64,000 nt of DNA. Origin: Oceanobacillus arenosus (GTDB taxonomy: Bacteria; Bacillota; Bacilli; Bacillales; Amphibacillaceae). The notes under the pieces were generated by a model that was not told the origin of the DNA, ran no database searches, and saw only the letters and a list, made by a program, of their open reading frames with translations. Location: assembly GCF_003369575.1 (NCBI RefSeq), contig NZ_PIOC01000017.1, positions 186,001 to 250,000 of the forward strand, given 5' to 3'. The position numbers and the translations under genes were made by a program. Positions 45,970-55,965 of this stretch are shown here, piece after piece (position 1 is the stretch's first letter; every line of letters begins with the position of its first letter).

Positions 45970-46908
45970 ATGGGTGTAGGTATTTTAGGTACTGGCCATT
46001 ATCTTCCGACAAGAGTGGTAACAAACCATGATTTAGAGAAGATTGTTGATACGAATGATGAATGGATCCGGACAAGAACTGGAATTGAAGAAAGAAGATT
46101 TGCTGAAGATGATATCGATACATCCGATATGTCTTATCATGCTGCACTTGGCGCATTGGAAGAAGCAGGTGTAACTGCAGAGGAAATCGATCTTATTCTA
46201 GTTGCGACTGTAACACCTGACACGCCATTTCCATCTGTTTCATGTATGATTCAGGACAAATTAGGTGCTACAAACGCTGCAGCAATGGATATAGGTGCTG
46301 CATGTTCAGGATTTATGTATGGATTAATAACTGCTAAACAATTTATTGAAACGAAAACATACAAGAAAATATTAGTAGTAGGTGCGGACAAACTATCAAA
46401 AATCCTTAACTGGGAAGACCGGTCTACATGTGTACTGATGGGCGACGGCGCTGGAGCAGTTGTAGTCGGTGAAGTTTCAGAGGGCAAAGGGATCTTATCT
46501 TTTGAACTCGGTGCAAACGGTGCTGGCGGGAAAGAACTCTATCAAAATGAGCTTGATCAACTAGTAATGAACGGACGAGAGGTTTTTAAATTTGCTGTTA
46601 GACAAATGCCGCAATCGACTATAAATGTCATTGAAAAACTAGGACTAAGTAAAGATGATGTGGATTATTTAGTACCACATCAAGCAAATATTAGAATTAT
46701 GAATGCAGCACGCGAGCGATTAGGTATCTCTGAGGACAAAATGGCAACAACAATTAAGAAATTCGGAAATAATTCATCTGCATCGATTCCTATGGCTTTA
46801 TCCGAATCGGTTAAAGATGGTAAAATAAAAGACAGTGATTTAACCGTATTGGTAGGCTTCGGAGGAGGTCTTACTTGGGGTGCGGTTGCAATGCGTTGGG
46901 GAAAATAA
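45970..46908 (+). CDS. fabH: Beta-ketoacyl-ACP synthase III FabH
   Basis: A 312-residue thiolase-fold enzyme condensing acyl-CoA primers with malonyl-ACP to start fatty acid synthesis. Catalytic Cys in [12 protein letters not shown] near 112, His in VPHQANIRI near 238 and Asn in FGNNSSAS near 268 are present, as is the family start [16 protein letters not shown]. Followed 29 bases later by fabF, forming an operon. AGGGG before ATG 45970. Confidence 0.95.
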   Translation: MGVGILGTGHYLPTRVVTNHDLEKIVDTNDEWIRTRTGIEERRFAEDDIDTSDMSYHAALGALEEAGVTAEEIDLILVATVTPDTPFPSVSCMIQDKLGATNAAAMDIGAACSGFMYGLITAKQFIETKTYKKILVVGADKLSKILNWEDRSTCVLMGDGAGAVVVGEVSEGKGILSFELGANGAGGKELYQNELDQLVMNGREVFKFAVRQMPQSTINVIEKLGLSKDDVDYLVPHQANIRIMNAARERLGISEDKMATTIKKFGNNSSASIPMALSESVKDGKIKDSDLTVLVGFGGGLTWGAVAMRWGK

Positions 46909-46937
46909 GCAAGATTTCCTATGAGGAGGATTAACTT

Positions 46938-48179
46938 ATGGAAAATAAAAGAGTAGTTGTAACAGGTCTTGGAGCTGTTACTCCATTAGGCAATGATGTT
47001 CATACGTTTTGGGAAAATTTAATTGCAGGAAAATCTGGAGTAGACTTTGTAACAAAGGTAAACAAAGATGATTACCCTGCAAAAGTAGCTGCAGAAGTAA
47101 AAGACTTTGATCCAACTGCATTTATGGAGAAAAAAGATGCACGAAAAATGGATCCATTTACACAATATGCAGTTGCAGCAGCAAAGATGGCTGTAGAAGA
47201 TGCAAAGCTTATCATTGATGAAACCAATAATACTCGTGTTGGGGTATGGGTTGGTTCTGGAATTGGTGGCATGCAAACTTGGGAAGATCAACATCGTAAA
47301 CTACTTGAAAAAGGTCCGGGCCGTGTTAGTCCGTTTTTTGTACCAATGATGATTCCAGACATGGCTGCAGGTCAGGTTTCAATTCAATTAGGTGCAAAAG
47401 GAATTAACTCATGTTCCGTAACTGCATGTGCATCTGGTGCCAACTCAATTGGTGATGCTTTTAAAGCAATCCAACGTGGCGATGTTGATTACATGATTGC
47501 TGGTGGAACGGAAGCACCAATCTCAAACATGGCATTCGCTGGCTTCTCATCTGCAAAGGCACTATCGACGAACGATGATCCAAGCACTGCTTCACGCCCA
47601 TTTGATAAGAATCGTGATGGATTTGTCATTGGAGAAGGTGCTGGAATTCTAATTCTGGAATCACTGGAAACGGCTTTAGAACGTGGCGCACATATTTATG
47701 GAGAAATTGTTGGTTATGGTGCAACGGGTGACGCATATCATATCACTGCTCCAGCAGAGAATGGTGAAGGAGCAGCACGAGCAATGCAAATGGCATTAGA
47801 TGATGCTGGAATTTCACCTGAAAATGTTGACTATATTAATGCACATGGTACAAGTACTGCATTAAATGATAAATATGAAACGGCTGCAATTAAAAATGTA
47901 TTCGGTGAAAAGGCAAAGGAAATTGCTGTATCGTCTACGAAATCAATGACAGGTCATATGCTTGGTGCAGCAGGTGCAGTTGAGGCTGTAATTGCAATCA
48001 AATCAATTGAAAATAGTGTCATTCCAGCAACAATTAATTATGAAACTCCAGATCCAGATTGTGATTTGGATTACGTACCAAATCATGCAAGAGAGCAAGA
48101 TGTGAATGTTGTTATAAGTAATTCATTCGGATTTGGCGGTCATAATGTTACATTAGTATTTAAAAAATATGAAGCTTAA
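46938..48179 (+). CDS. fabF: Beta-ketoacyl-ACP synthase II FabF
   Basis: A 413-residue condensing enzyme for fatty acid chain elongation. Cys-His-His triad: Cys in [10 protein letters not shown] near 164, His in [11 protein letters not shown] near 304 and His in [11 protein letters not shown] near 340; FGFGGHN at the C-terminus is the gatekeeping loop. GAGGAGG before ATG 46938. Ends with a clear terminator. Confidence 0.96.
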   Translation: MENKRVVVTGLGAVTPLGNDVHTFWENLIAGKSGVDFVTKVNKDDYPAKVAAEVKDFDPTAFMEKKDARKMDPFTQYAVAAAKMAVEDAKLIIDETNNTRVGVWVGSGIGGMQTWEDQHRKLLEKGPGRVSPFFVPMMIPDMAAGQVSIQLGAKGINSCSVTACASGANSIGDAFKAIQRGDVDYMIAGGTEAPISNMAFAGFSSAKALSTNDDPSTASRPFDKNRDGFVIGEGAGILILESLETALERGAHIYGEIVGYGATGDAYHITAPAENGEGAARAMQMALDDAGISPENVDYINAHGTSTALNDKYETAAIKNVFGEKAKEIAVSSTKSMTGHMLGAAGAVEAVIAIKSIENSVIPATINYETPDPDCDLDYVPNHAREQDVNVVISNSFGFGGHNVTLVFKKYEA

Positions 48180-48203
48180 TTAAATGGTTTCACATGTATT
48201 AAA

Positions 48204-48239
48204 AATGCTGAACAGTGAGGAGCTGGTCAGCATTTTTTT
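48204..48239 (+). terminator. Terminator of fabHF
   Basis: An 8-bp stem (AATGCTGA 48204-48211 with TCAGCATT 48227-48234) and seven T. Confidence 0.8.
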
Positions 48240-48242
48240 GTT

Positions 48243-48435
48243 GCTTAGGAAACTACAAAATTGGATGCAGTGGAACACTTAATTACCGAGAATAGCCACG
48301 TCCAGCTCTAGCGCCCATCGACTAGCGCGACTTCCCTCACCTCCGTAATCTAAGTCAACCGCTTACGCTCTCAAAAGAGTTTCCTTTATCTCAAAAGGCA
48401 AGGAGAAGTTCGTACACAGCTCAAACGGGCGCTTC
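48243..48435 (+). repeat. Family R intergenic repeat, copy 4 (two-hairpin module absent)
   Basis: Same order of modules as copy 2 (GCTTAGGAAACTA head, CACGTCCAGCTCTAGCGC, GACTTCCCTCACCTCCG, GGCAAGGAGAAGTTCG, GTACACAGCTCAAAC tail) but the roughly 60-bp segment with CCCCAC/GTGGGG and GCCAC/GTGGC hairpins is missing; the join is at a short CG-ending repeat. The end GGGCGCTTC matches copy 1 but not copy 2. Confidence 0.9.
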
Positions 48436-48517
48436 TTTTGTAAGTAGAAAAGGATAACAACATTCTTACCGAATAAGTGCAATTATGGCTGTCCCAGTAA
48501 GACATGGTGATAAACAA

Positions 48518-48595
48518 GCTTTATCCCGAATTAACTGGCTGTAAGTCCCCTCTTCAAGAATTCGAGAAAAATCAAGAAAAGTAAGTGGGGGATAA
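48518..48595 (+). repeat. Family B intergenic repeat, copy 2
   Basis: GCTTTATCCCGAATTAACTG through TCTTCAAGAATTCGAG to TAAGTGGGGG; the second arm of the hairpin and the tail are missing. Confidence 0.82.
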
Positions 48596-48676
48596 ATTAC
48601 AGTTCATTCATGTATTGAATTGTACAAGCATAAACTAATGAAAAAGGTAGGGACAAGCATAGGCGGTGGGAAAACA

Positions 48677-48883
48677 ATGGGGTACATCTTCGCATTTCTA
48701 ATCGGATTTGGACTAGCTGTCACGGGTGGGGTAACGATGATTGCATATTTAAACTTTTTACCTGCTGGGTTATCGTGGGTGGACTATTTCATCTTTATTC
48801 AAGGAAGGATCGAATGCTATTTTTTACCAATTGGAATGTTAATTATGGCGATTGTAATCTACCGTTTTCCAAACAGATTGTAA
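48677..48883 (+). CDS. Small membrane protein of unknown function
   Basis: A 68-residue protein with two long hydrophobic helices (YIFAFLIGFGLAVTGGVTM and FLPIGMLIMAIVIYRF) joined by a loop with WVDYFIFIQGRIECY. ATG 48677 is chosen as GGTGGG lies 7 bases upstream; the frame can be extended to 48620, with no ribosome site. I do not recognise a named family. Confidence 0.65.
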   Translation: MGYIFAFLIGFGLAVTGGVTMIAYLNFLPAGLSWVDYFIFIQGRIECYFLPIGMLIMAIVIYRFPNRL

Positions 48884-49021
48884 TGATAACATAGAAGAAT
48901 ATTTATCCTCTTTCTTGGTCATAATGTAAAGTAAGTTGTATCTCCAAATGGAATTTTTAAAAGGAATGTCTTCACTTTTCATGCTATGAAGGGACAATTC
49001 TTTTTAGTAGGTAAGTGAGAC

Positions 49022-49110
49022 CTAAGGCTGTCACCGAAAGGCTTGGTTAAACCTTAGTTTTCTACATGGATAGGTACAACAAGGACTATTGCCTATAGGG
49101 TTGGTGATAG
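49022..49110 (+). other. Possible structured 5' leader of yjbA
   Basis: CTAAGG (49022-49027) can pair with CCTTAG (49052-49057), GATAGG (49069-49074) with CCTAT(49092-49096), and CTGTCACC (49028-49035) with GGTGATAG (49103-49110). The first and third pairings interlock, so the RNA would be pseudoknotted or switch between two forms. It ends about 31 bases before yjbA. I do not recognise a known riboswitch. The rest of 48884-49141 holds nothing evident. Confidence 0.35.
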
Positions 49111-49141
49111 TTGAGTTTTCTAAAAAAGCGAGGGTTGTTTT

Positions 49142-49903
49142 ATGTTATATTTACATGATGTTTGGGTGAATTGGTTTGAAGGAGAAGAGAACGGGTATAA
49201 TGTTTGTCATTTCCACGAGTGGCGCAAAGAGGATGGAATCGAATTATTGGATCAAGTACCTCTGCTGTACATAACAGAAGTATTATACAACTACATCGAA
49301 AATGATATGCACGATCTACCTAAATCCCTACTGGACGCCATTTATAAACGCGCCTATATTCGTAAAGGTCATGAACGCTCGATACTTGATTATGCATGTA
49401 TTGTTACAGATGGCAATGATATTCTAGCTATTGATACAATCGGCTATGAAATTCCGATTCGTAAAAGTAGACTGATCCCAAGGCAAGAGCAGCTTGTATT
49501 TGATATGATTCAAAAAACAAAGCCGCAAGCCTTTCGTTTCGATGACACAAACTATCAGAAAGAATATCATATGCTTTCCATGCCTCCTGAACTAGTCTTC
49601 GGATTAACAAGAAGGGAAAGGCAGCTCAAGCAATTGCTTATGATTGGCCTAGATCAATTGCGCACAACAAACAACTTAGAAGAATTACGTTACTGGTTAA
49701 CAGAATGGGATCCGAAGAAATATCCATTTATCAGATTTATGGATGAAGATAAGGTCTGGGAAGCACTGTACAACGGTGTGAAAGAAGGTTGGAGCCTAGC
49801 GCATGAAGAATTATGTGAAAAATTAATTCGTGGGCAACATTTTTTAGAAAAAATGTGGGAAGTTGAAAATGGCGAAGAACAGAGCACGTCACAGCAGAAA
49901 TAG
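49142..49903 (+). CDS. yjbA: YjbA family protein (DUF3603)
   Basis: A 253-residue soluble protein matching YjbA in length and in the start [23 protein letters not shown] written here in part: [17 protein letters not shown]. Other marks are [16 protein letters not shown] and [14 protein letters not shown]. Function unknown. It lies upstream of trpS as in B. subtilis, where opp genes are next; the opp operon is absent here. Ribosome site AGCGAGGG. Confidence 0.85.
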   Translation: MLYLHDVWVNWFEGEENGYNVCHFHEWRKEDGIELLDQVPLLYITEVLYNYIENDMHDLPKSLLDAIYKRAYIRKGHERSILDYACIVTDGNDILAIDTIGYEIPIRKSRLIPRQEQLVFDMIQKTKPQAFRFDDTNYQKEYHMLSMPPELVFGLTRRERQLKQLLMIGLDQLRTTNNLEELRYWLTEWDPKKYPFIRFMDEDKVWEALYNGVKEGWSLAHEELCEKLIRGQHFLEKMWEVENGEEQSTSQQK

Positions 49904-50109
49904 CTAGGTTGAGGGGGGTTTTGGATGGCTCCAATTAAGATCTTGAGCGCTCGGAATGATGAATATTGGCAATAAGATGAAGCGGGCGTCAAATATCAAC
50001 ATGAGGACTCAGCTACCGCTCGGAGAAAACCATCCACAAACGCATCATACCTCAAAAACAAAACAAAGAAGCGCTAGAACGATGCTCTAGCGCTTCTTCT
50101 CATTCCTAT

Positions 50110-51096
<987 letters not shown>

Positions 51097-51130
51097 CTAA
51101 CTCACGCTCCATTTTATTTTTTCTAAACAA

Positions 51131-51330
51131 AAAAAGCCCATTTATCCCTTATAAATAGGGACGAATGAACCGCGGTGCCACCCTGATTATCTTAACATTT
51201 CTAAGATCGCTTAATTTCATTAATTAGCTCCAAAGTCCAATTCCGATTTACCTTGATGCTTGTTCCCACCAGCCACAAGCTCTCTAAAATTCAGGGGGTA
51301 AAATGTACTACGCCTTTTTCATTGCTAATA
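51131..51330 (-). promoter_or_regulatory. trpS leader: Tryptophan T-box leader of trpS
   Basis: On the minus strand the T-box sequence AGGGTGGCACCGCG (51184-51171) is present, followed by the terminator stem GTCCCTATTTATAAGGGATA and a TTTTTTT run near 51131-51137. Upstream, AGAGAGCTTGTGGCTGGTGGG is stem I with a probable TGG specifier near 51239-51237. Uncharged tRNA-Trp would stabilise the antiterminator and allow trpS transcription. Confidence 0.92.
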
Positions 51331-51413
51331 ATATTCTTTTTACTATTATATATAGTTTGTTGGGAAAATACAAGAAAAAAACGGTATAAATATTTTCAAA
51401 GATGCAAATTTGA

Positions 51414-51509
51414 TTTTTAAACTAGGCCGTTTTCGTAAATTTTGTTGCTTTCGGGCAGTTAGGCAAGCAAAGAGTAACAATCTTTGAGAAAAACGCCTTA
51501 AATTAAAAA
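51414..51509. repeat. 96-bp fold-back element
   Basis: The left half (TTTTTAAACTAGGCCGTTTT...) is the imperfect reverse complement of the right half (...AAAAACGCCTTAAATTAAAAA) along nearly all of its length, including inner TTGTTGCTTTCGGGCAG against AGGCAAGCAAAGAGTAACAA. A long single hairpin with terminal inverted repeats, MITE-like, without an open frame. The gap 51097-51619 otherwise holds the T-box. Confidence 0.6.
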
Positions 51510-51619
51510 GGAGAGTCTATCATCAATACTAGGTGTAATTCCATGGAAAACCGCTACAATAAAAAATGGGTTCCAGTTTTTTCCAATAACCTTTTATTGA
51601 AGCGCTTGGAATTAAGAAT

Positions 51620-52570
51620 TCACCATTTTAAATTACTCAAAAGGCTTACAATGAAATAAAGGAATGGGATTGTAATGATACATAATAATGTAGTTAATAG
51701 TACTCCTAATGATGCAAAAAAAGTGTCGGCCCCATATTTTTGTGAATAAAGTGAAATAGTTGGTGCAGAGGGCATTCCAGAAACAACAACGCCAATAACA
51801 AGTAGGGGATATGGTACAGGTAAAGCCGCAAAAGGGAGTAGGAATAAAGGAATTAGAATAAGTCTAGTTACCGCTAACTTCCATATATAGATATTTTTTA
51901 TCAAAAATAATAATTCTTTATATTTTACATTTGCAATTAAGCTTCCAATCAGCATCATGGAAAGTGGAATGGTTATTTTTCCAACATTCTCCAGACTATC
52001 TGAAATAATAACGGGAAAGCTTACTGGCAATAGAAAAATTAGGATTCCTGTTAGAGTGGAAAGAATGCCTGGATTTAAGAATAAATTTTTCCAGTCGATC
52101 GTATTTGTATCTTTACTAAACAAATATATTCCGTACGTCCATATAAGAAGTAAGTAACATAGGTTGAACATCGTTAAATAAATAATTCCTTGTTCTCCTA
52201 AAAGAATAAAACTGACGGCATAACCAATAAATCCTTGGTTACCAAAAATTATCAGACCTTCATAGACAGTTTTTTGTTTTTTTGAAAGCTGTGAACGTTG
52301 TCTCATCCGATATGCTAAAAAACAGGAAATTATAAGTATATATAGTGACATCGTAATAAGCCACATAAATTCTTTTGCTAAGGTAATGGAAAAGGAGATA
52401 TCCAGAGAGAACAAAATAAGTGCGGGCAAGGTGATATATAGAATTAGCTGGGTCAAAACATCGGTTGCATTTTCATTTAGAATTCCTATTTTTCTTGCGG
52501 TAAACCCCAACAGTACAGTTCCATAAAGCATTAACATTTCCTGTATAAATGCTTCTACAGCAAGAACCAT
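51620..52570 (-). CDS. AEC-family (auxin efflux carrier-like) transporter
   Basis: A 316-residue membrane protein with ten hydrophobic segments arranged as two five-helix halves. The family pattern is seen in GFTARKIGILNENATDVLTQL near 22-42 (in part: GILNENATDVL), ITLPALILFSLD and, at the second crossover, GVVVSGMPSAPTISLYSQKYG, the last carrying the G-x-P motif. Substrates include organic acids such as malate. AGGGGGG precedes ATG 52570. Confidence 0.88.
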   Translation of the reverse strand: MVLAVEAFIQEMLMLYGTVLLGFTARKIGILNENATDVLTQLILYITLPALILFSLDISFSITLAKEFMWLITMSLYILIISCFLAYRMRQRSQLSKKQKTVYEGLIIFGNQGFIGYAVSFILLGEQGIIYLTMFNLCYLLLIWTYGIYLFSKDTNTIDWKNLFLNPGILSTLTGILIFLLPVSFPVIISDSLENVGKITIPLSMMLIGSLIANVKYKELLFLIKNIYIWKLAVTRLILIPLFLLPFAALPVPYPLLVIGVVVSGMPSAPTISLYSQKYGADTFFASLGVLLTTLLCIITIPFLYFIVSLLSNLKW

Positions 52571-52654
52571 GAATATCCCCCCTAGTTCACTTTATGAAAC
52601 AATTACCCAGTTTGTTAATGGAATGAATTTACTAGCGAAGAGAATAAAGAAAAA

Positions 52655-52674
52655 ACCGAGCAATCAAGCTCGGT
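52655..52674 (-). terminator. Terminator of the pyridoxamine-oxidase-like gene
   Basis: Stem ACCGAGC/GCTCGGT, followed on the minus strand by TTTTTTC. Confidence 0.8.
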
Positions 52675-52680
52675 CTATTA

Positions 52681-53103
52681 TCACAATTCTAATATTTTTG
52701 GTTCCATGCCCTTTTTATTCATCAAACTTATTTGAACAGGTGTAACTTCCAATACAGTATAATTAGGATCATTTGGTCCGTCAAACCAATTCTCCATATA
52801 TGGATTCCACAATTCGTTTTTCAGTTCCTTAGAATCGGAAATCTGGACTTTACCTTCATACTCCACATATTCATCGCCAAATCCGTCTCCTTCATATCCT
52901 AAGAGAATATGCGTAAAAGGATTCTCTATTATTTCTTCCACTTTGTGGGTCTCCTTACTTGTTGCTGTATAAAGGTTTAGTCCATTACGAGAAAATGTCA
53001 TGTATCTTGTGTGTGGTTTATTTTGTTGAACGGTTGCCATCGTCCCAACAGAACTGTTATCCAAAATATTTTCAACCGTTGCTTTAACTTCTGGCTGACT
53101 CAT
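52681..53103 (-). CDS. Pyridoxamine-5'-phosphate-oxidase-fold protein (general stress protein 26-like)
   Basis: A 140-residue split-barrel flavin-binding protein. NSSVGTMATVQQNKPHTRYM near 16-35, LYTATSKETHKVEEI near 55 and HILLGYEGDGFGDEYVEYEG fit the YdaG/GSP26 family, which binds FMN or F420-like cofactors and is stress-induced in Bacillus. Substrate unknown. AAAGGAGTG precedes ATG 53103. Confidence 0.88.
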   Translation of the reverse strand: MSQPEVKATVENILDNSSVGTMATVQQNKPHTRYMTFSRNGLNLYTATSKETHKVEEIIENPFTHILLGYEGDGFGDEYVEYEGKVQISDSKELKNELWNPYMENWFDGPNDPNYTVLEVTPVQISLMNKKGMEPKILEL

Positions 53104-53194
53104 ATAGCTGCACTCCTTTAAGTTTTTTATATTATTTCTTTGCTGTAAATAAATAATTCATTTTTCGGCTCAGGTAATGAAAGGAAAAGATTAC

Positions 53195-53275
53195 TCTAAC
53201 AGGCCTCGATAAAAAAGGCGAACAATTCCAATAATGAAAACGGCTAAGCCAAAGGGAATTGCAAATCGGTTATAT
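53195..53275 (-). pseudogene. Possible remnant of a small membrane protein
   Basis: A minus-strand frame reads NRFAIPFGLAVFIIGIVRLF then YRGLLE and stops, with an upstream TGA and no start codon. It may be the end of a lost membrane protein. Otherwise 53104-53422 holds only the bidirectional terminator at 53370-53413. Confidence 0.25.
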
Positions 53276-53369
53276 AATCAAATTTAGATTATATGGGAAC
53301 GAAATATGTAATAGAAAAAGAATTATATCCACTGGTTTACTACAGAAAATAGCTACCCATCGTTGATTA

Positions 53370-53413
53370 AATGAATAAGCCATACTAAGAATAGTGTGTA
53401 TGGCTTATTCATT
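53370..53413. terminator. Strong bidirectional terminator
   Basis: A perfect 16-bp stem (53370-53385 with 53398-53413), loop of 12, T run on the plus side. It ends the DUF378 gene. Confidence 0.8.
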
Positions 53414-53422
53414 TTTTAGTTC

Positions 53423-53731
53423 TTAGAGGTCTCGGTCATGTTTTCTTACGCCTGACAAGTCTGTTTCTTCTCCAAACTCAGTACCATAATTTAATCTACC
53501 TTTTTTACCTAAATCATCCCTGTTGGTACTTTTTTCCTCCATTGGATCAAATAATATAGTTAAGCAATATAAACCACTTAATCCAACTAGGCCGTATACA
53601 ATTCTTGATAGTGCAGCATGTTGACCACCAAAAATCGATGCAACCAAATCAAATTGGAAAAATCCAATTAGTCCCCAGTTTATTGCACCTATGATAACTA
53701 ATGCGAGGGCAATACGTTTTAATGGATTCAT
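53423..53731 (-). CDS. DUF378 (YuzA-like) membrane protein
   Basis: A 102-residue protein. The DUF378 domain fills residues 1-65 with two helices, KRIALALVIIGAINWGLIGF (the GAxNWGLxG signature) and RIVYGLVGLSGLYCLTILF. The hydrophilic 35-residue tail (EEKSTNRDDLGKKGR...) is longer than in YuzA. Function unknown. GGGAGG precedes ATG 53731. Confidence 0.85.
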   Translation of the reverse strand: MNPLKRIALALVIIGAINWGLIGFFQFDLVASIFGGQHAALSRIVYGLVGLSGLYCLTILFDPMEEKSTNRDDLGKKGRLNYGTEFGEETDLSGVRKHDRDL

Positions 53732-53949
53732 TCTTTTTACCTCCCAAAAATTTTAATTAATAAAGTGAATCTTCCTGTACTTTTGCCATTAATAGCACCT
53801 CTCCCATAAAGACTCTTTATTATCTTTTGCCATAATGAATTACTTATACCTAGATAATTACTCTAATCAGATAGCTTATCTCGGAGAGTTAATTTAAAGA
53901 AATTAGGTGAAATGATGGATATCAATCAAACTTCATAATAATAATAAAT

Positions 53950-53974
53950 GGGATGCAACTATGAACCACATCCC
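53950..53974 (-). terminator. Probable terminator of the DUF3243 gene
   Basis: Stem GGGATG/CATCCC with a 13-base loop, then ATTTATTATTATT on the minus strand. Confidence 0.5.
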
Positions 53975-53982
53975 GTTTTGTA

Positions 53983-54240
53983 TTAATGTGCTTTCCTGTT
54001 TTTAACTAGGTTTATCATTGTATTGGCCAAAACTTGCTTTTCATTCTCATCTGCCGAATGCCATAGATCAGCTAGTAGTCTTTGCTCACCGTTTTTTGGT
54101 TCTACATTAGCTGCCAAGTAGTCTCCAATTTCAGCTGCTACTGTACTCATTACTCCTTCGTTCATTCCATTTTCTTCTGCCTGTTGAAGGCGGTTACCTA
54201 GAAAATCTTTCCACGACTCAAAATTATCAAGTACTGACAT
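53983..54240 (-). CDS. DUF3243 family protein (YmfJ-like)
   Basis: An 85-residue helical protein, same length as B. subtilis YmfJ. VLDNFESWKDFLGNRLQQAE at the N-terminus and the central IGDYLAANVEPKNGEQRLL are family landmarks. Function unknown. AAGGAGGA precedes ATG 54240. The AT-rich gap 54241-54707 contains a lone family B tail (54594-54609) and the promoter region of the next gene, but no gene. Confidence 0.85.
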   Translation of the reverse strand: MSVLDNFESWKDFLGNRLQQAEENGMNEGVMSTVAAEIGDYLAANVEPKNGEQRLLADLWHSADENEKQVLANTMINLVKNRKAH

Positions 54241-54593
54241 AGCTTTTCCTCCTTAGTAATTTAGGAGCGCTTATATCTTGTTACGAAACAAAATCCTCCC
54301 TATGGAAGAAATATTATTTTTGAATCGCAAGTGGATAAAAATCAGCTCTTGATTCTTATTGTGTAGATATTTTACATAATTATACGTGTGTTATCATTTA
54401 TCAATTCTTTTAAAGGTTAAACCGTTAATTGAGCATAAAAAGGGAAAAATTCAAATATTATTATGACCTAAGTGATGTATTAAGATGAACAACTATTGGT
54501 TTAACGAAAAGATTATTAATAATGCCAAACATTTCAGACGGACGATAAGCGGAACGTACTAGAATTATTCACCAACCACAAATTAAACATGAT

Positions 54594-54609
54594 TGAAGTT
54601 TCACTTTAT
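54594..54609 (+). repeat. Solitary tail of family B repeat
   Basis: TGAAGTTTCACTTTAT is identical to the tail of the complete copy at 43 kb. Confidence 0.4.
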
Positions 54610-54707
54610 TAATACCCTTTTCTCTAATCTAAGCTATATATACCATTCAAATTCGTTCAATTTTCCGATATACTAGATTCATACATAAGCAGAGGAGATT
54701 GATAAAA

Positions 54708-55919
54708 ATGGGTAAAAGGCAGCGTAAGATTTGTACATACATGATAATTTTACTTTTCGGTATGCTTCTGCCAATTACGAGCCATGGTGATGAGGTAGAA
54801 GTTGTTAGTGAGCACGGAGAGAGACAGACAAATATCAAATTATTGGACGCAGAACAATCAATGAAACGTTTTACTTTTGATTCAGGCTATGACTTTGAAT
54901 ATCCTGATGCGGTACGTGGAATTTATGTAACCGGCAATTCAGCAGGTGGCAGTCGGTTTGAATCATTAGTAGGTTTAGTTGATAGGACAGCATTAAATGC
55001 GATGGTCATTGATATTAAAGAAGATCATGGTAATTTAACATTTAAACCAGAAGAAGGCTCACCATTTGCAGATATAGCTATGAATTATATTTCAGATCCA
55101 GAAGCAATGATGAAAATCCTGGAGGAAAAGCAGATTTATCCAATTGCTAGAATTGTAGTTTTCAAGGATTCTGTGCTTGCCAAGAAAAGACCAGACCTAT
55201 CCTTTACTGAAAATGGCAAGGTTTGGGTGAATAATCGAGGGGAAGCATTTGTTAATCCCTTTGAGCAAGAAGTTTGGGAGTATAATGTAGAAATCGCCAA
55301 AATGGCAGCTAAAATGGGTTTCGAGGAAGTTCAATTTGATTATGTGCGCTTCCCAGAAGGCTTTGAAAAGAAGGATGGGGAGTTACAGTATTCGCAAGGT
55401 GAGTATGCAGATGTAAATTTAACGAACGTAAAAAAACGGGTGGAAGCAGTATCTAACTTTGTCGCATTTGCAAAGGAAGAGTTGAAGAACTATGATGTTG
55501 ACGTTTCAGTTGATATCTTTGGTTATGCTGCGACCATAGAAGAGGCACCGGGAATAGGACAAAATTTCTCAAGAATCGCGGAGAATGTTGACGTCATATC
55601 ATCGATGATCTACCCGAGCCACTGGACGACCGGTTATTTTGGTCTAGGACTTCCAGATGAAGAGCCGTATCGTCTTGTTAAAGAGTATTCCAACGTTGAG
55701 AATGAAGTTCTTGGTGCATTAGAAATCCCACCAGTATCAAGACCTTGGCTACAAGATTTTGAAGCCCCGTGGTTATATAGTGGAGCAACAAAACAATATG
55801 GTAAAGCAGAAGTCGAGGCTCAGATAAAGGCGTTGTATGAGAGTGGAATCGATGAATTTCTACTATGGAATGCAGGAAATAAGTATACAGAAAATGTGGA
55901 TTATCTAATTGGCAAGTAA
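54708..55919 (+). CDS. Secreted putative glycoside hydrolase (DUF4015 family)
   Basis: A 403-residue protein with a signal peptide (residues 1-28, hydrophobic MIILLFGMLLPI, cleavage near SHG-D). The DUF4015 TIM-barrel follows: RGIYVTGNSAGGSRFESLV, MVIDIKEDHGNLTF, FEEVQFDYVRFPEG (acidic residues of a possible active site), VDIFGYAA and SSMIYPSHWTTGYFGL. Probably acts on cell-wall or surface polysaccharide. ATG 54708 follows GAGGAG; TTG 54699 lies within that site. Confidence 0.85.
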   Translation: MGKRQRKICTYMIILLFGMLLPITSHGDEVEVVSEHGERQTNIKLLDAEQSMKRFTFDSGYDFEYPDAVRGIYVTGNSAGGSRFESLVGLVDRTALNAMVIDIKEDHGNLTFKPEEGSPFADIAMNYISDPEAMMKILEEKQIYPIARIVVFKDSVLAKKRPDLSFTENGKVWVNNRGEAFVNPFEQEVWEYNVEIAKMAAKMGFEEVQFDYVRFPEGFEKKDGELQYSQGEYADVNLTNVKKRVEAVSNFVAFAKEELKNYDVDVSVDIFGYAATIEEAPGIGQNFSRIAENVDVISSMIYPSHWTTGYFGLGLPDEEPYRLVKEYSNVENEVLGALEIPPVSRPWLQDFEAPWLYSGATKQYGKAEVEAQIKALYESGIDEFLLWNAGNKYTENVDYLIGK

Positions 55920-55965
55920 AATATCGTTATACGTATTATGAATACGGTATGTTAGGAGATTTATG

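Noticed and set aside
14045-48435. CRISPR array or attachment sites formed by the family R repeats
   Set aside because: Copies are about 100-245 bp long, far apart, in both orientations and without spacers, integrase or cas genes.
49022-49057. Glycine riboswitch before yjbA
   Set aside because: Only CACCGAAAGG is reminiscent; the conserved core pairs and second aptamer are missing, and yjbA has no glycine link.
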